Shown here in pieces: positions 1 to 9,521 of a stretch of DNA of 64,000 nucleotides. The DNA is taken from positions 248,001 through 312,000 of the forward strand of contig NZ_JAENHO010000002.1 in NCBI RefSeq assembly GCF_016785085.1, given 5' to 3'. Position numbers and translations under genes: made by a program. The notes beneath the pieces were generated by a model. That model ran no database searches, was not told where the DNA came from, and saw only the letters and a list, made by a program, of their open reading frames with translations. Every line of letters starts with the position of its first letter. Positions within the stretch are counted from its first letter, which is position 1. This DNA is from Paractinoplanes lichenicola. GTDB lineage: Bacteria; Actinomycetota; Actinomycetes; Mycobacteriales; Micromonosporaceae.

Positions 1-1
1 C

Positions 2-234
2 GAGGGGCTGGCTCACCCCGTACAGGAGAAGTTCTTGGAGCACGACGGGTTCCAGTGCGGCTATTGCACGCCGGGGCAGATCTGCTCGTCCGTGGGGATG
101 CTCGACGAGGCTCTTTCCGACGACGATCCTCCCGAGCTTTCCGACGCCGAGATTCGCGAACGGATGAGCGGCAACCTGTGCCGGTGCGGGGCCTATCCGA
201 ACATCGTCCGCGCGATCCGGGAGGTGGCGGCCCG

Positions 235-238
<4 letters not shown>
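2..238 (+). CDS. [2Fe-2S] subunit of a molybdenum hydroxylase (xanthine/aldehyde oxidase family), 5' truncated
   Basis: C-terminal 78 residues of the small iron-sulfur subunit that passes electrons from the molybdenum centre to FAD. The second [2Fe-2S] domain is visible: CGYCTPGQ and, near the end, GNLCRCGAY supply the four cysteines expected of this fold. The frame is open to the left window edge, so the plant-ferredoxin-like N-terminal domain and the start codon lie outside. The stop overlaps the next start (GTGA at 235-238), as expected for a translationally coupled operon with the FAD and Mo subunits that follow. Family assignment is firm; the substrate is unknown. Confidence 0.9.
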
Positions 239-1187
<949 letters not shown>

Positions 1188-1191
<4 letters not shown>

Positions 1192-3227
1192 CCGCCACCT
1201 CGGAACGGGCCGTCGGGCAGCCGCTGCGCCGCATCGAGGGGCCGGACAAGGTCACCGGCGCCGCCCGCTACGCCGCGGAATACCAGGTAGGCGACGATCT
1301 CGCGTACGGGTGGGTCGCGCAGTCGCCGGTGGCCGGCGGCACCCTGACCGGGGTGACCGTCGACCCGCTGGTGGAGGCGGACGACGTGCTCGCCGTCCTC
1401 TGGCACGGCAACGCGCCGCGGCTCGCCGAGGGCGACGACCCCGAGCTGGCCGTCCTGCAGTCCGACCGGATCAGCTATCGCGGGCAGGCGCTGGCCCTCG
1501 TGGTGGCCCGTACGCTGGAGGCCGCCCGGGCAGCGGCGGCGTCGTTGCAGCTTTCGATAGATCCGTCGCCGGCCGACACTGTGCTGTCTTTCGCGCGTGA
1601 CGACCTCTACACCCCGGAAAAGGTCAACCCGGACTTCCCCAGCGAGACCTCCACCGGCGATGTGTCCGCCGCCTTCGACGCCGCGCCGGTGCGGGTCGAC
1701 GTCACCTACAGCACGCCCGCGCTGCACAACAGCCCGATGGAACCGCACGCCACGACGGCGCTGTGGGAAGGCGACGAGCTGGTCCTGTACGACTCGAACC
1801 AGCACCCGCCGGGCGTCGCGGCCACCCTGGCCACGCTGTTCGAGCTGCCGCCCGAGCGCGTCCACGTGATCACCGAGCACGTCGGCGGCGGCTTCGGCTC
1901 GAAGGGCACCGCTCGCCCCAACGCCGTGCTCGCCGCGATGGCGGCCCGGGTCACCGGCCGTCCCGTGCGCCTGGCCCTGCCCCGGCAGGCGCTGTTCAGC
2001 ATGGTCGGCCACCGCACCCCGACCATCCAGCAGCTGCGACTGGGCGCCACGCCCGACGGCAAGCTGACCGCGATCGACCACCTGGCCGTCGCGCACACCT
2101 CCCGCCTGTTCGAGTTCGCCGAGCAGACCGCGGTGACCACCCGGCACCTGTACGAGGCCCCGGCCGTGCGCACCGGCCACCGGCTGGCCCGCCTCGACAT
2201 GCCGACGCCGCGCTGGATGCGGGCCCCCGGCGAGGCGCCCGGCATGGTCGGGCTGGAATGCGCGATGGACGAGCTGGCCATCGCTCTTTCCTTGGACCCG
2301 ATCGAGCTTCGCGTTCGCAACGCTTCTTCCTCGTTGCTCACCGACTGTCTGCGGCACGGCGCCGACCGGTTCGGCTGGCACGACCGCGACCCCCGCCCCC
2401 GGCAGCGACGCGACGGCGACTGGTGGATCGGCACCGGCGTCGCCTCGGCCACCTACCCGGCGATGGTCCAGCCGTCCACGGCCCGGGCCCGGCGGTTGTC
2501 CACCGGCGACTACGAGGTCTCGATCGCCGCCGCCGACCTGGGAACCGGCGCCCGTACGGTGCTGACCCAGATCGCGGCCGACGCGCTCGACGTTCCCCAC
2601 GACCGGGTGCGCGTACGCATCGGCGACAGCACCCTGCCCTTCGCGTCGGTGGCCGGCGGCTCCTCGGGCACCGCCTCCTGGGGCTGGGCCGTCACCGGCG
2701 CGTGCCGTGCCCTGCGCGACTCGGGCGGGTCCGACGAGGCCACGTTCGACAGCTCCGACCTCGTCGAACAGCTGAACCAGGAGGGCAAGCACGCCTACGG
2801 CGCCCACTTCGCTGAGGTACGCGTCGACGCCGTCACCGGGGAAGTGCGGGTGACCCGGCTCTACGGCCTCTACGCCGCCGGCCGCATCCTCAACCCGCGC
2901 ACGGCCCGCAGCCAGTTCATCGGCGGCATGACCATGGGGATGGGCATGGCGCTGCACGAGGAAGGCGTGCTCGACCCCAATGTGGGCACCTGGGTAAACC
3001 ACGACCTGGCCGAATACCACGTGCCCACCCACGCCGACATCGAATCGATCACGGCCGAGTGGCTCGACGACGCCGGCGAGGGCCAAAACCCGATGGGCAG
3101 CAAGGGAATCGGCGAGATCGGCATCGTGGGCTCCCCGGCCGCCATCGTCAACGCGGTCTGGCACGCAACGGGCGTACGGGTGCGCGACCTGCCGGTACGC
3201 CTGGACAAACTGCTGCCGCACTTGTAG
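1188..3227 (+). CDS. Molybdopterin-binding subunit of molybdenum hydroxylase (PaoC/YagR-like)
   Basis: 679-residue large catalytic subunit holding the molybdenum-pterin cofactor. Family motifs are visible: [18 protein letters not shown] at the N terminus, VGGGFGSKG near residue 230, MRAPGEAPG, and [14 protein letters not shown] near the C terminus, where the glutamate after GIG is the catalytic base. Members of this family usually run to about 730 residues, and the shortfall seems to lie in the second half around [16 protein letters not shown], where the sequence passes quickly into a poorly conserved DSGGSDEAT stretch. ATG start overlaps the FAD-subunit stop (ATGA). Function is probably retained because all cofactor motifs I can check are present. 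Confidence 0.9.
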
Positions 3228-3256
3228 ATCGTCTGGTTACTGGTCCCTATTAAAGG

Positions 3257-3336
3257 CCCGCCCACCGGGGGACCTCCACCCTAACCAGACGCCGGGCGTG
3301 AGAGCCGGGTTATCCACAGGGGCTGGGTTATCCACA
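3257..3336. repeat. Intergenic repeat A: C-rich/G-rich block plus two DnaA-box 9-mers
   Basis: A block reading CCCGCCCACCGGGGG followed by ACCTCCACCCT (3257-3282) precedes two exact TTATCCACA boxes at 3310-3318 and 3328-3336, spaced 18 bp and each followed by GG. The same arrangement recurs at 13635, 23021 and 46998. Located just upstream of the GNAT gene, so it may also act in its promoter. Confidence 0.55.
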
Positions 3337-3388
3337 GGGCGGCGGATTTGTGGTGGCGCGGGGATCGGGCGGTTGCCACGATGCCTGC

Positions 3389-4360
3389 GTGACCGACGAA
3401 CCTCTGTTGCGGCGTGTGCGAAGTCTATGGGTCGAGCTGGCCGGGGCGCCGGTCGGGTTTCGGGCGGGGGCGGTCGACGTGGTCGTCTCGCCGCGGTCGC
3501 TGTTGTGTCCGCCGGGGTGGTGCGGGGTTGTCGAGATCGGCGACGGCAGCATCGCGACAGCGCCCGATGAGGAGGCGGCGGCCGCCTTGCGGCGGGTGCT
3601 GTCCACTGGCGATCCGTTGCGAGACCTGCCGTCGCATCGGGTGTTGGGGCCGGCGAGCCTTGCCTACTGCGACGCGGAGCGCTTCCGACCGGCCGGAAGC
3701 GGCGGCGAACTCGTCGGGCCGGCGGGGCGCGGCGCGGGGCTTGTCGGGCCGGCCGGCGAGCCTGTCGGGCTACCAGGAGGTGGCGACGAACTTGTCGGGG
3801 CGGGCGGAGGGCTTGTCGGGAACGGCGGGGCGCTTCTTCAGCCGGCTGACGAGGACGGGAACGGCGGGGCGCTTCTTCAGCCGGCTGACGAGGACGGGAA
3901 CGGCGGGGCGCTTCTTCAGCCAGCTGACGAGGACGGGAACGGTGGGGTGCTTCTCCAGCCGGCTGACGACGACGGGGAGAGCTCCCGGTCGGGCGATCGC
4001 GACGAGGTCGAGGCGGTCTCGGCGGGGCATCCGGCGGTAACGGCGCTGCGGGCGGGGGTCAGCGTCGAGGAGGACGGGGAGGCGGGGCTCGAGGACATCA
4101 CGTCGGCGGCCTTCGTCGTACGGGGGAAGGCTGTTGCGGGTTATGAGCTGTGGCCGCAAGGGACGGCGCATCTGAGTGTGCTTACGGCTGTCGCCTGGCG
4201 AGGGCGGGGGTGGGGCCGGCGGGTGGCTTCGGCGGCGACGGCGGACGCGTTGGCGAACGGGTTGTTGCCGCAATGGCGGGCCCGGCCGGAGGCGTCGCGC
4301 CGGGTGGCGAGGGCGCTGGGATTCGCCGAACTTGGTAAGCAGGTGAGCATTCGTTTATGA
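3389..4360 (+). CDS. GNAT-family acetyltransferase-like protein with an internal 13-residue tandem repeat
   Basis: 323 residues from a GTG start. The C-terminal ~85 residues look like the end of a GNAT domain: a strand segment ending HLSVLTAVAWRGRGWGRR contains the R-G-x-G-W/G acetyl-CoA pyrophosphate-binding loop, followed by a helix rich in alanine and a final RVARALGFAELG motif typical of GNATs. The N-terminal ~110 residues form a separate unrecognised domain. Between them lies a Gly/Pro-rich linker with four tandem GNGGALLQPADED units. The substrate is unknown. The ORF remains open through the repeat, and the 39-bp unit preserves frame, so copy-number change would only alter linker length. 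Confidence 0.65.
   Translation: MTDEPLLRRVRSLWVELAGAPVGFRAGAVDVVVSPRSLLCPPGWCGVVEIGDGSIATAPDEEAAAALRRVLSTGDPLRDLPSHRVLGPASLAYCDAERFRPAGSGGELVGPAGRGAGLVGPAGEPVGLPGGGDELVGAGGGLVGNGGALLQPADEDGNGGALLQPADEDGNGGALLQPADEDGNGGVLLQPADDDGESSRSGDRDEVEAVSAGHPAVTALRAGVSVEEDGEAGLEDITSAAFVVRGKAVAGYELWPQGTAHLSVLTAVAWRGRGWGRRVASAATADALANGLLPQWRARPEASRRVARALGFAELGKQVSIRL
3818..3973 (+). repeat. 39-bp minisatellite, four units, in-frame
   Basis: Units at 3818-3856, 3857-3895, 3896-3934 and 3935-3973. Units 1 and 2 are identical, unit 3 has one difference (cag for cgg), unit 4 is more diverged. Each encodes 13 residues of the pattern GNGGALLQPADED within the linker of the GNAT-like protein. Confidence 0.95.
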
Positions 4361-4371
4361 CGTGGATTGGA

Positions 4372-4413
4372 CGAGCCGCCCCGGCACCGGAGAATCGGCG
4401 ACGAGGCGGCTCG
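4372..4413. terminator. Possible bidirectional terminator between convergent genes
   Basis: Inverted repeat CGAGCCGCC (4372-4380) and GGCGGCTCG (4405-4413), 9 bp perfect with a 24-nt loop, in the 73-bp gap between the GNAT gene and the convergent endoglucanase gene. There is no U-tract, which is common for actinobacterial terminators. Confidence 0.4.
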
Positions 4414-4433
4414 GGTTCGGGGGATTCAGCGGG

Positions 4434-5561
4434 TCATGCGGTGGTGCAAGGGGAACCGTTGAGTGAGAAGGCGGACGGCGCCGCGGTTGAGCCGGTGTGG
4501 GTGGCCTGGAATCCGAACGAGGCGCTGGCGCCGGGGGCTATTGCGCCGTTCCAGGCGATGTTGCGGGCGGTCACCGCGCCACTCGAACCGGTCAATGCCG
4601 CGTTCCAGGAACTGGTGATCGACTGGCCGGCCGGCAGTGTGAAGGCGAGCGCCCAGCCGTTCAAGGCGGTCGATCCGGTATTGGCCACGGTCACATTGGC
4701 GGTGAGGCCGGTATTCCACGTGTTGGTGGCGTAGGTGATGCGGCAGGAAGACGTCCCGGTGGGCGGCGTCGTGGTCGGCGGATTACTCGGAGTGGTTCCG
4801 CCGTTGCCGTTCACCGCGGCGCTGAAATCGGTTACCGCCAGGCCCGCGCCGCCGATCCAGGGCTCGAATCCGGCCTGAATACTTGTCAAATACCAACTAT
4901 TTGTGATGGCGCCCCGATTTTGCACGTCTCGGATGAAGTCGAGGACGCTGAAGCTCCAGCTGCTGATGGCCGACGGGGCGACGTAGGAGACGACGGCATT
5001 CGAGCCGTTGCTGCCCTGCCAGACCTGCCACGTGCGGCCGCCGATCGTGGCATTGCCGACGATCGAGCCGATCGGCTGGATCGAACCCTGCCGGTTGAAC
5101 CAGATCATGATCTCTTGCTGGCTCACGCCGTCGGTCTTGGGCGACGGGTCCAGCCAGATGTCGTACGCGGCGTCGTAGGTCGCCCCCGACACGTATTGAT
5201 AACTGATGCTGCTCGTCGCGCTCGCGATGTCGCTGACCCGGATCGGCAGGTTCGTTCCGGGCGAGCACTTGGTGTAGTGACAGCCGAGGTAGACGGCCGG
5301 ATAGGAGACCGGGGCGCCGCTCGTGCTGCCGGTGCCCTGCTGGCTGGTGATGGCGAATCCGGTGCTGGTCACGTTGATGCACTGCTGGGCCGAGGTGCCC
5401 CAGCGGTTGTTCATCACGACGTAGCGGCCACCGATCGTGGTGCTGCCGTACTGCTCGCAGATCTGGGTGTCGGCCGCGGCCGGGCCGGCGACGGCGAGGG
5501 AGGTCAGGGCGGCCGCCGCGAGCAGGCCGGAGGCCAGGGCGGCGCGGAGAAGACGTCGCAT
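4434..5561 (-). CDS. Secreted endo-beta-1,4-glucanase, GH12 with C-terminal CBM2
   Basis: 375-residue extracellular cellulase. A Sec signal peptide (MRRLLRA plus a hydrophobic core) ends with a likely AAA/D cleavage near residue 30. Residues ~32-250 match GH12: the nucleophile glutamate lies in QQEIMIWF (E150) and the acid/base in AGFEPWIGG (E233). A Thr/Pro linker (about 255-270) leads to a family 2 cellulose-binding module (about 273-375) bounded by cysteines and carrying the conserved WNTGLTANVTVANTG and ALNGWALAFTLP strands. A CebR-like operator lies 44 bp upstream of the start, indicating induction by cello-oligosaccharides. It resembles Streptomyces CelB in architecture. Confidence 0.92.
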   Translation of the reverse strand: MRRLLRAALASGLLAAAALTSLAVAGPAAADTQICEQYGSTTIGGRYVVMNNRWGTSAQQCINVTSTGFAITSQQGTGSTSGAPVSYPAVYLGCHYTKCSPGTNLPIRVSDIASATSSISYQYVSGATYDAAYDIWLDPSPKTDGVSQQEIMIWFNRQGSIQPIGSIVGNATIGGRTWQVWQGSNGSNAVVSYVAPSAISSWSFSVLDFIRDVQNRGAITNSWYLTSIQAGFEPWIGGAGLAVTDFSAAVNGNGGTTPSNPPTTTPPTGTSSCRITYATNTWNTGLTANVTVANTGSTALNGWALAFTLPAGQSITSSWNAALTGSSGAVTARNIAWNGAIAPGASASFGFQATHTGSTAAPSAFSLNGSPCTTA

Positions 5562-5604
5562 TTCGTCAGCTCCTAGGGGAGGGGGATCCCGCGGGGACGG
5601 GTCT

Positions 5605-5620
5605 GTGGGAGCGCTCCCAC
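5605..5620. promoter_or_regulatory. CebR-type operator upstream of GH12 cellulase
   Basis: Perfect palindrome GTGGGAGCGCTCCCAC. The inner TGGGAGCGCTCCCA (5606-5619) is the published consensus for CebR, the LacI-family repressor released by cellobiose/cellotriose. It sits 44 bp upstream of the divergent endoglucanase ATG, where it would block the promoter. Confidence 0.85.
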
Positions 5621-5843
5621 GTCACGTTACAGGACATTCACGAGGGTGAAAAGAGTCTGTGCCGGGGGTAGCGCGACGGGCCACCCGAGGGGCGTAACCG
5701 GCGGCAGAATTGCGACATGCGGAAGGGGCAATTTGCACTAGGACTTATCGCAAGCCAGAATGAAAGCGTATCGACATTCCACGGCGCAGCCGTACGCGCA
5801 AAGTCGTGGCTCAAATGACATCGTGGTAGGAGCGGGGCACACC

Positions 5844-6188
5844 ATGGCCAAGCAGGTAATAACCCTTCTGACCGACGACATCGACGGTGGCGAGGCGGAT
5901 CGCACTGTCGAGTTCGGACTGGACGGTGTGAACTACACGATCGACCTCTCGGAGAAGAACGCCGGCAAGCTTCGCAAGGCGCTCGACCCGTTCCTGGGCG
6001 CGGCGACCCGCGTGGGCCGCACCGCGGTCGTGTCGCCGACCCGCCGTGTCGCCCCGGCGAGCACGGGCCGGGCCAGCCGCGACCAGAATCAGGCGATTCG
6101 CGAGTGGGCGAACAAGAACGGCTACGAGGTCTCCGAGCGCGGGCGCATCCCGAGCCACATCGTGGAGGCGTACCACAGCAAGCGATAG
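5844..6188 (+). CDS. lsr2: Lsr2-family nucleoid-associated xenogeneic silencer
   Basis: 114 residues, matching the ~112 of the family. The N-terminal dimerisation domain starts MAKQVITLLTDDIDGGEA and contains TVEFGLDGVNYTIDLSEKNA. The C-terminal DNA-binding domain carries the AT-hook-like RGRIPSHI (RGR loop entering the minor groove) within VSERGRIPSHIVEAYHSKR. A variable linker joins them. The ATG at 5844 is preceded by AGGAGCGGGG; the upstream in-frame ATG lacks similarity to the family. Lsr2 coats AT-rich, horizontally acquired DNA and bridges it. A strong terminator follows directly, so it is monocistronic. Confidence 0.95.
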   Translation: MAKQVITLLTDDIDGGEADRTVEFGLDGVNYTIDLSEKNAGKLRKALDPFLGAATRVGRTAVVSPTRRVAPASTGRASRDQNQAIREWANKNGYEVSERGRIPSHIVEAYHSKR

Positions 6189-6212
6189 GTTGACCCAGCA
6201 AGCGCTGAAATG

Positions 6213-6244
6213 ACGGCGTCGCCCCTCCACGGCGGCGCCGTTTT
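6213..6244 (+). terminator. Rho-independent terminator of lsr2
   Basis: ACGGCGTCGCC (6213-6223) pairs with GGCGGCGCCGT (6231-6241) through an 11-bp stem with one G-U pair and a 7-nt loop, followed by TTTT. It lies 24 bp after the lsr2 stop. Confidence 0.85.
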
Positions 6245-6265
6245 CTTCGACAATGGGGTGCGGCC

Positions 6266-7006
6266 ATGCCGGTGGTAATCGTGACGGGCGCGTCGAGCGG
6301 AATCGGGCGGGTCACCGCGGAACGACTTGCCGGCAACGGCGTCACGGTGGTGCTGGCGGCCCGTCGCGCGGACAAAATCGCGGCCCTCGCCGAGCAATTG
6401 CCGAACGCCGTCGCGGTGCCCACCGACGTACGGGATTCCGCGGCCTTGGCGAATCTCGTCGAGCGGGCCGTGGCGGTCACCGGACGGATCGACGGGCTGG
6501 TGAACAACGCGGGCGTGGGCGGGGTGGCGTCGGTGCTCTCCGAGGACGCCGCCGTCGACGGCATGATCCAGGTCAACCTGCTGGCCCCGATCCGGCTGAT
6601 GCGCGCGGTCGTGCCGATCATGCGCGAGCAGGGCAGCGGCGCGATCGTGAACATCGGCTCGGTCGCGGGCGAGGTCGGCATGAGCGGCGTCTACTCGGCC
6701 ACCAAGTTCGCGCTGCGGGGCATGACGGATTCCGTACGGCGGGAGCTCGCGGGAACCGGGATCGGCGTCACCCTGATCGAACCCGGCTACATCGCCGGCG
6801 ACGCCAACAAGAACCGCTCGGGGCTGCCCGGGCCCGAGATCGTCGCCGCGGCGGTGGAGAGCGCCCTGCGCCGCCCGCGCCGCCGCGTGATCGTCCCGGC
6901 CAAATATCGCGCCGCCGTGCTGGCCGCCAACGTGTTCCCGGGCATCGCCGACCGCATGTACGCCGGCAAGGCCGCGGGCAAGGGCGACGTCAAGGGCAGG
7001 CTCTGA
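6266..7006 (+). CDS. Short-chain dehydrogenase/reductase (classical SDR)
   Basis: 246 residues. The Rossmann NAD(P) motif is TGASSGIGRV at residue 7, with AARR after strand 2 favouring NADPH. LVNNAGVGG gives the NNAG motif, and IVNIGSVAGEVG followed by YSATKFALRG gives the Ser-Tyr-Lys catalytic triad (YxxxK). The C-terminal RRRVIVPAKYRAAVLAANVFPGIADRM is typical of membrane-associated SDRs of the DltE/YqjQ group. The substrate is unknown. It follows the lsr2 terminator, so it needs its own promoter. Confidence 0.88.
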   Translation: MPVVIVTGASSGIGRVTAERLAGNGVTVVLAARRADKIAALAEQLPNAVAVPTDVRDSAALANLVERAVAVTGRIDGLVNNAGVGGVASVLSEDAAVDGMIQVNLLAPIRLMRAVVPIMREQGSGAIVNIGSVAGEVGMSGVYSATKFALRGMTDSVRRELAGTGIGVTLIEPGYIAGDANKNRSGLPGPEIVAAAVESALRRPRRRVIVPAKYRAAVLAANVFPGIADRMYAGKAAGKGDVKGRL

Positions 7007-7044
7007 TCGTGCGTCAACGCGGCCGGCCGGGGTATGCGGATGGC

Positions 7045-7209
7045 ATGACCGATCCGAGCAGCGCCGAGCCCTGGGCCACCGGGGCGGATGAGGCCGGGGA
7101 GACCGGCGGGGACTACGAGTACGACGAGGCGCACGGCGGCGGGGACGAGCCGACCGTGCCCGAGCATCTGTCCGACGAACTGCCGCCGTTGAAAGAGGCG
7201 CCCGAGTAG
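7045..7209 (+). CDS. Small acidic hypothetical protein
   Basis: 54 residues beginning MTDPSSAEPWATGAD and ending LSDELPPLKEAPE, rich in Asp, Glu, Gly and Pro, probably disordered. No domain recognised. It starts 39 bp after the SDR stop in the same direction and ends 7 bp before the convergent PPOX gene. Compositional coding signal (G/C in third positions) supports it, but length is short, so confidence is moderate. Confidence 0.5.
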   Translation: MTDPSSAEPWATGADEAGETGGDYEYDEAHGGGDEPTVPEHLSDELPPLKEAPE

Positions 7210-7215
7210 GGCGGC

Positions 7216-7728
7216 TCAGAGCACCCGGGCCCGGTGATCCCGCATGATGTCGTGGCGGTCGCAGGCCGCACCGGGCTCGCCGGGGCACAGCACCCACAGT
7301 TCGGACGCGCCGGCCTGATAGAAGCGCCATGGCTGGTCGCCGGTGACGTCCGAGCGGGTCAGCACGCGGCCGCCGCGCGACTCCGGGCCGGGGTAATGCT
7401 GCAGCGTCTCGTCGAGATCCTCGAGCGGCACCTCGCGGGCCTCGCCCACCGCGTACACGGCCCGGCCGTGATACGGCGGAACTGACGAGTCGAAGACCGT
7501 GAGGGCGACCGCGGGGCGATCGAGCAGGTTGAGCGAGTGCTGGGCGTCGGCCGCCGAGACCCAGAAGAACTCCCAGCTTTCGGCCACGGACACCCACGAG
7601 AAGTAAACCGGGCTGGTCCACGGCTGCCCGGCCGCCGAGACCGTGCCCAGCGTCAGGAAGCGGTTGATGCCGAGCACTTCACGGGCGTGCTCGACCAGGC
7701 TCGCGTCGGGTTCGGTGGGGTCCGTCAT
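7216..7728 (-). CDS. Pyridoxamine 5'-phosphate oxidase-like FMN/F420-binding protein
   Basis: 170 residues starting MTDPTEPDASLVEHAREVL. The split-barrel flavin-binding pattern is visible: RFLTLGTVSAAGQPWTSPVYF forms the first strands (TLGT...G.PW.SPV), then FFWVSAADAQHSLNLL and the RAVYAVGEAREV strand. Such proteins reduce or bind small molecules with FMN or F420. ATG at 7728 was preferred over the upstream start because the intervening residues are Pro/Arg-rich and unlike the family. It lies 10 bp downstream of the GMC oxidoreductase in the same direction, so they may be co-transcribed. Confidence 0.8.
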   Translation of the reverse strand: MTDPTEPDASLVEHAREVLGINRFLTLGTVSAAGQPWTSPVYFSWVSVAESWEFFWVSAADAQHSLNLLDRPAVALTVFDSSVPPYHGRAVYAVGEAREVPLEDLDETLQHYPGPESRGGRVLTRSDVTGDQPWRFYQAGASELWVLCPGEPGAACDRHDIMRDHRARVL

Positions 7729-7738
7729 GCGGCCCAGC

Positions 7739-9370
7739 CTAGGGTGCGGGGCGCAGTGCCGCAGGGGCGTGCGCGGGCACGGCGGGGTGGGCGGGCGCGA
7801 TCGGGGGCAGCCGCACATATTCCGAACCCAGCGGCGGGCGCGGGTCGGCCGAACCCTTGTTGGGCCACAGCGACAATGCCCGTTCGGCGAGTGCCGTGAT
7901 GGTCAGCGACGGGTTCACGCCGAGGTTGGCGGGCACGGCCGAGCCGTCGATGACGTGCAGACCCTCGTACCCGAAAACGCGGTGATAGGCGTCGATCACG
8001 CCGGACGCGGGCGAATCGCCGATCGTCGCGCCGCCCAGGATGTGTGCGGTCATCGGGATGTTGAAGATGTCGCCCACGCCGCCGCCCGGGAAGCCGCCGA
8101 TTCGCGTCGCGATCCGCCGGACGGCGTCATGGCCGACGGGGATCCACGTCGGATTCGGCGCGCCGTGCCCGGGACCGGTGGTCAGGCGGCCGCGGCGGGT
8201 GCGGCGCACGGTGAGCGAGTTGTCGGCCGTCTGCATGACGAGCGCGATGATCGTGCGTTCGCTCCAGCGCCGCACCGAGAGCGAGCGGACCAACACGTAC
8301 GGGTGGCGCAGTGCCTGCCCCAGGAAGCGCACGGGTCGGGGCAGCCGGCCGCCGCCGTCGACGAGCATGGTGGTGAGCAGGCCCATCGCGTTGCTGCCGG
8401 GGCCGTAGCGCACGGGTTCGATGTGCGTGGTCTCGTCGGGATGGAACGACGAGGTGATCGCCACGCCGCGCGAGAACGGCTCGGCCGGGACGTCGGCCGT
8501 CTGCGCTCCGAGCAGCGCTTCCGAGTTCGTACGGGTCAGTGAGCCGAGCTGTGGGGACAAGTCGGGCAGGATCTTCTTGTCGCGCATGGCGTGCAGCAGG
8601 CGCTGAGTGCCGAGGGCGCCGGCGGCCAGGATGACGTCGCGGGCCGTGAAGGCGCCGTCGTTGAGGACCCAGCCGTCGCCGCCGCGCCGCAGCGAGGTGA
8701 CCTCTATGGACGGATGCACGACCGCCCCGGCCCGCTCGGCCAGGTAGAGGTAATTGACGTCGAGCGCGTTCTTCGCCCCGATCCTGCAGCCGATCATGCA
8801 ATTCCCGCACTCGATACACCCCGTACGGGCGGGGCCGGCGCCACCGAAGAACGGGTCGGCGACCTCTTTGCCGGGCTCGCCGAAGAAGACCCCCACCGGC
8901 GTACGGCGGAAGGTCGCACCCACCCCCATGTCCTCCGCGACCTGACGGATCACCACGTCGGACGGCGTCATCGAGGGCTGCTCGGTCACGCCGAGCATGC
9001 GCGAAGCCTGGTCGTAGTGCGGCGCCAGCTCGTCGGCCCAGTCGGTGATGGCGGCCCAGCGCCGGTCGTCGAAGAACGTGCGGGGCGGGCGATAGAGGGT
9101 GTTCGCGTAGACCAGCGAGCCACCGCCGACACCAGCCGCAGAGAGCACCACGATGTCTTTGAGCAGGGTGATCCGCTGGATGCCGCGCAGGCCCAGCTTC
9201 GGCGCCCAGAGGAAGTTGCGCAGGTCCCACGACGTTTTCGGCAGCGTCTCGGGAGTGAACCGCCGGCCCGCCTCGAGCACGCCGACCCGGTAGCCCTTCT
9301 CGGCCAGCCGCAGGGCGCTCACACTGCCACCGAAGCCGCTACCCACGATCACGACGTCGTAGTCCGCCAT
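7739..9370 (-). CDS. GMC-family FAD oxidoreductase, cholesterol-oxidase (ChoD)-like
   Basis: 543 residues. The N-terminal ADP-binding motif is VVIVGSGFGGSVSALRLAEKG with acidic end VLEAG. The substrate/FAD region GVGGGSLVYANTLY and the C-terminal HVIDGSAVPANLGVNPSLTITALAER (DGS..P...G.NP..TI) are diagnostic of GMC enzymes. TGCIECGNCMIGC resembles the cysteine cluster seen in actinobacterial ChoD-like proteins. ChoD homologues are linked to sterol or other alcohol oxidation, but several lack proven cholesterol oxidase activity, so the substrate is open. No signal peptide, so cytoplasmic. The C-terminal ~45 residues are Pro/Ala-rich. Confidence 0.88.
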   Translation of the reverse strand: MADYDVVIVGSGFGGSVSALRLAEKGYRVGVLEAGRRFTPETLPKTSWDLRNFLWAPKLGLRGIQRITLLKDIVVLSAAGVGGGSLVYANTLYRPPRTFFDDRRWAAITDWADELAPHYDQASRMLGVTEQPSMTPSDVVIRQVAEDMGVGATFRRTPVGVFFGEPGKEVADPFFGGAGPARTGCIECGNCMIGCRIGAKNALDVNYLYLAERAGAVVHPSIEVTSLRRGGDGWVLNDGAFTARDVILAAGALGTQRLLHAMRDKKILPDLSPQLGSLTRTNSEALLGAQTADVPAEPFSRGVAITSSFHPDETTHIEPVRYGPGSNAMGLLTTMLVDGGGRLPRPVRFLGQALRHPYVLVRSLSVRRWSERTIIALVMQTADNSLTVRRTRRGRLTTGPGHGAPNPTWIPVGHDAVRRIATRIGGFPGGGVGDIFNIPMTAHILGGATIGDSPASGVIDAYHRVFGYEGLHVIDGSAVPANLGVNPSLTITALAERALSLWPNKGSADPRPPLGSEYVRLPPIAPAHPAVPAHAPAALRPAP

Positions 9371-9472
9371 TGCCTCACTCTGCCACTACTCACCGGTAAC
9401 CGTCACTGGTCCGGAGTCAGCCCGCCCCGAGTGCGGCGGCTTTCTTTTCTTTTTCTTTGCTTTCTCCTCTTG

Positions 9473-9486
9473 CGGGAGCGCTCCCA
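9473..9486. promoter_or_regulatory. Second CebR-like operator
   Basis: CGGGAGCGCTCCCA matches 13 of 14 positions of the CebR consensus. It lies 36 bp upstream of the secreted-protein ATG at 9522 and 102 bp upstream of the divergent GMC oxidoreductase start, preceded by a T/C-rich tract. It could repress either gene; the distance favours the rightward one. Confidence 0.6.
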
Positions 9487-9521
9487 CTAGAGTCGCCGCG
9501 GAATGACGAGGGGATGGGGCG

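Noticed and set aside
3310..3336. Chromosomal origin of replication
   Set aside because: Two DnaA boxes only, and no dnaA, dnaN, recF or gyrB genes near any of the clusters.
3818..3973. CRISPR-like direct repeats
   Set aside because: Units are directly adjacent with no spacers, in frame in a coding sequence, and no cas genes are near.
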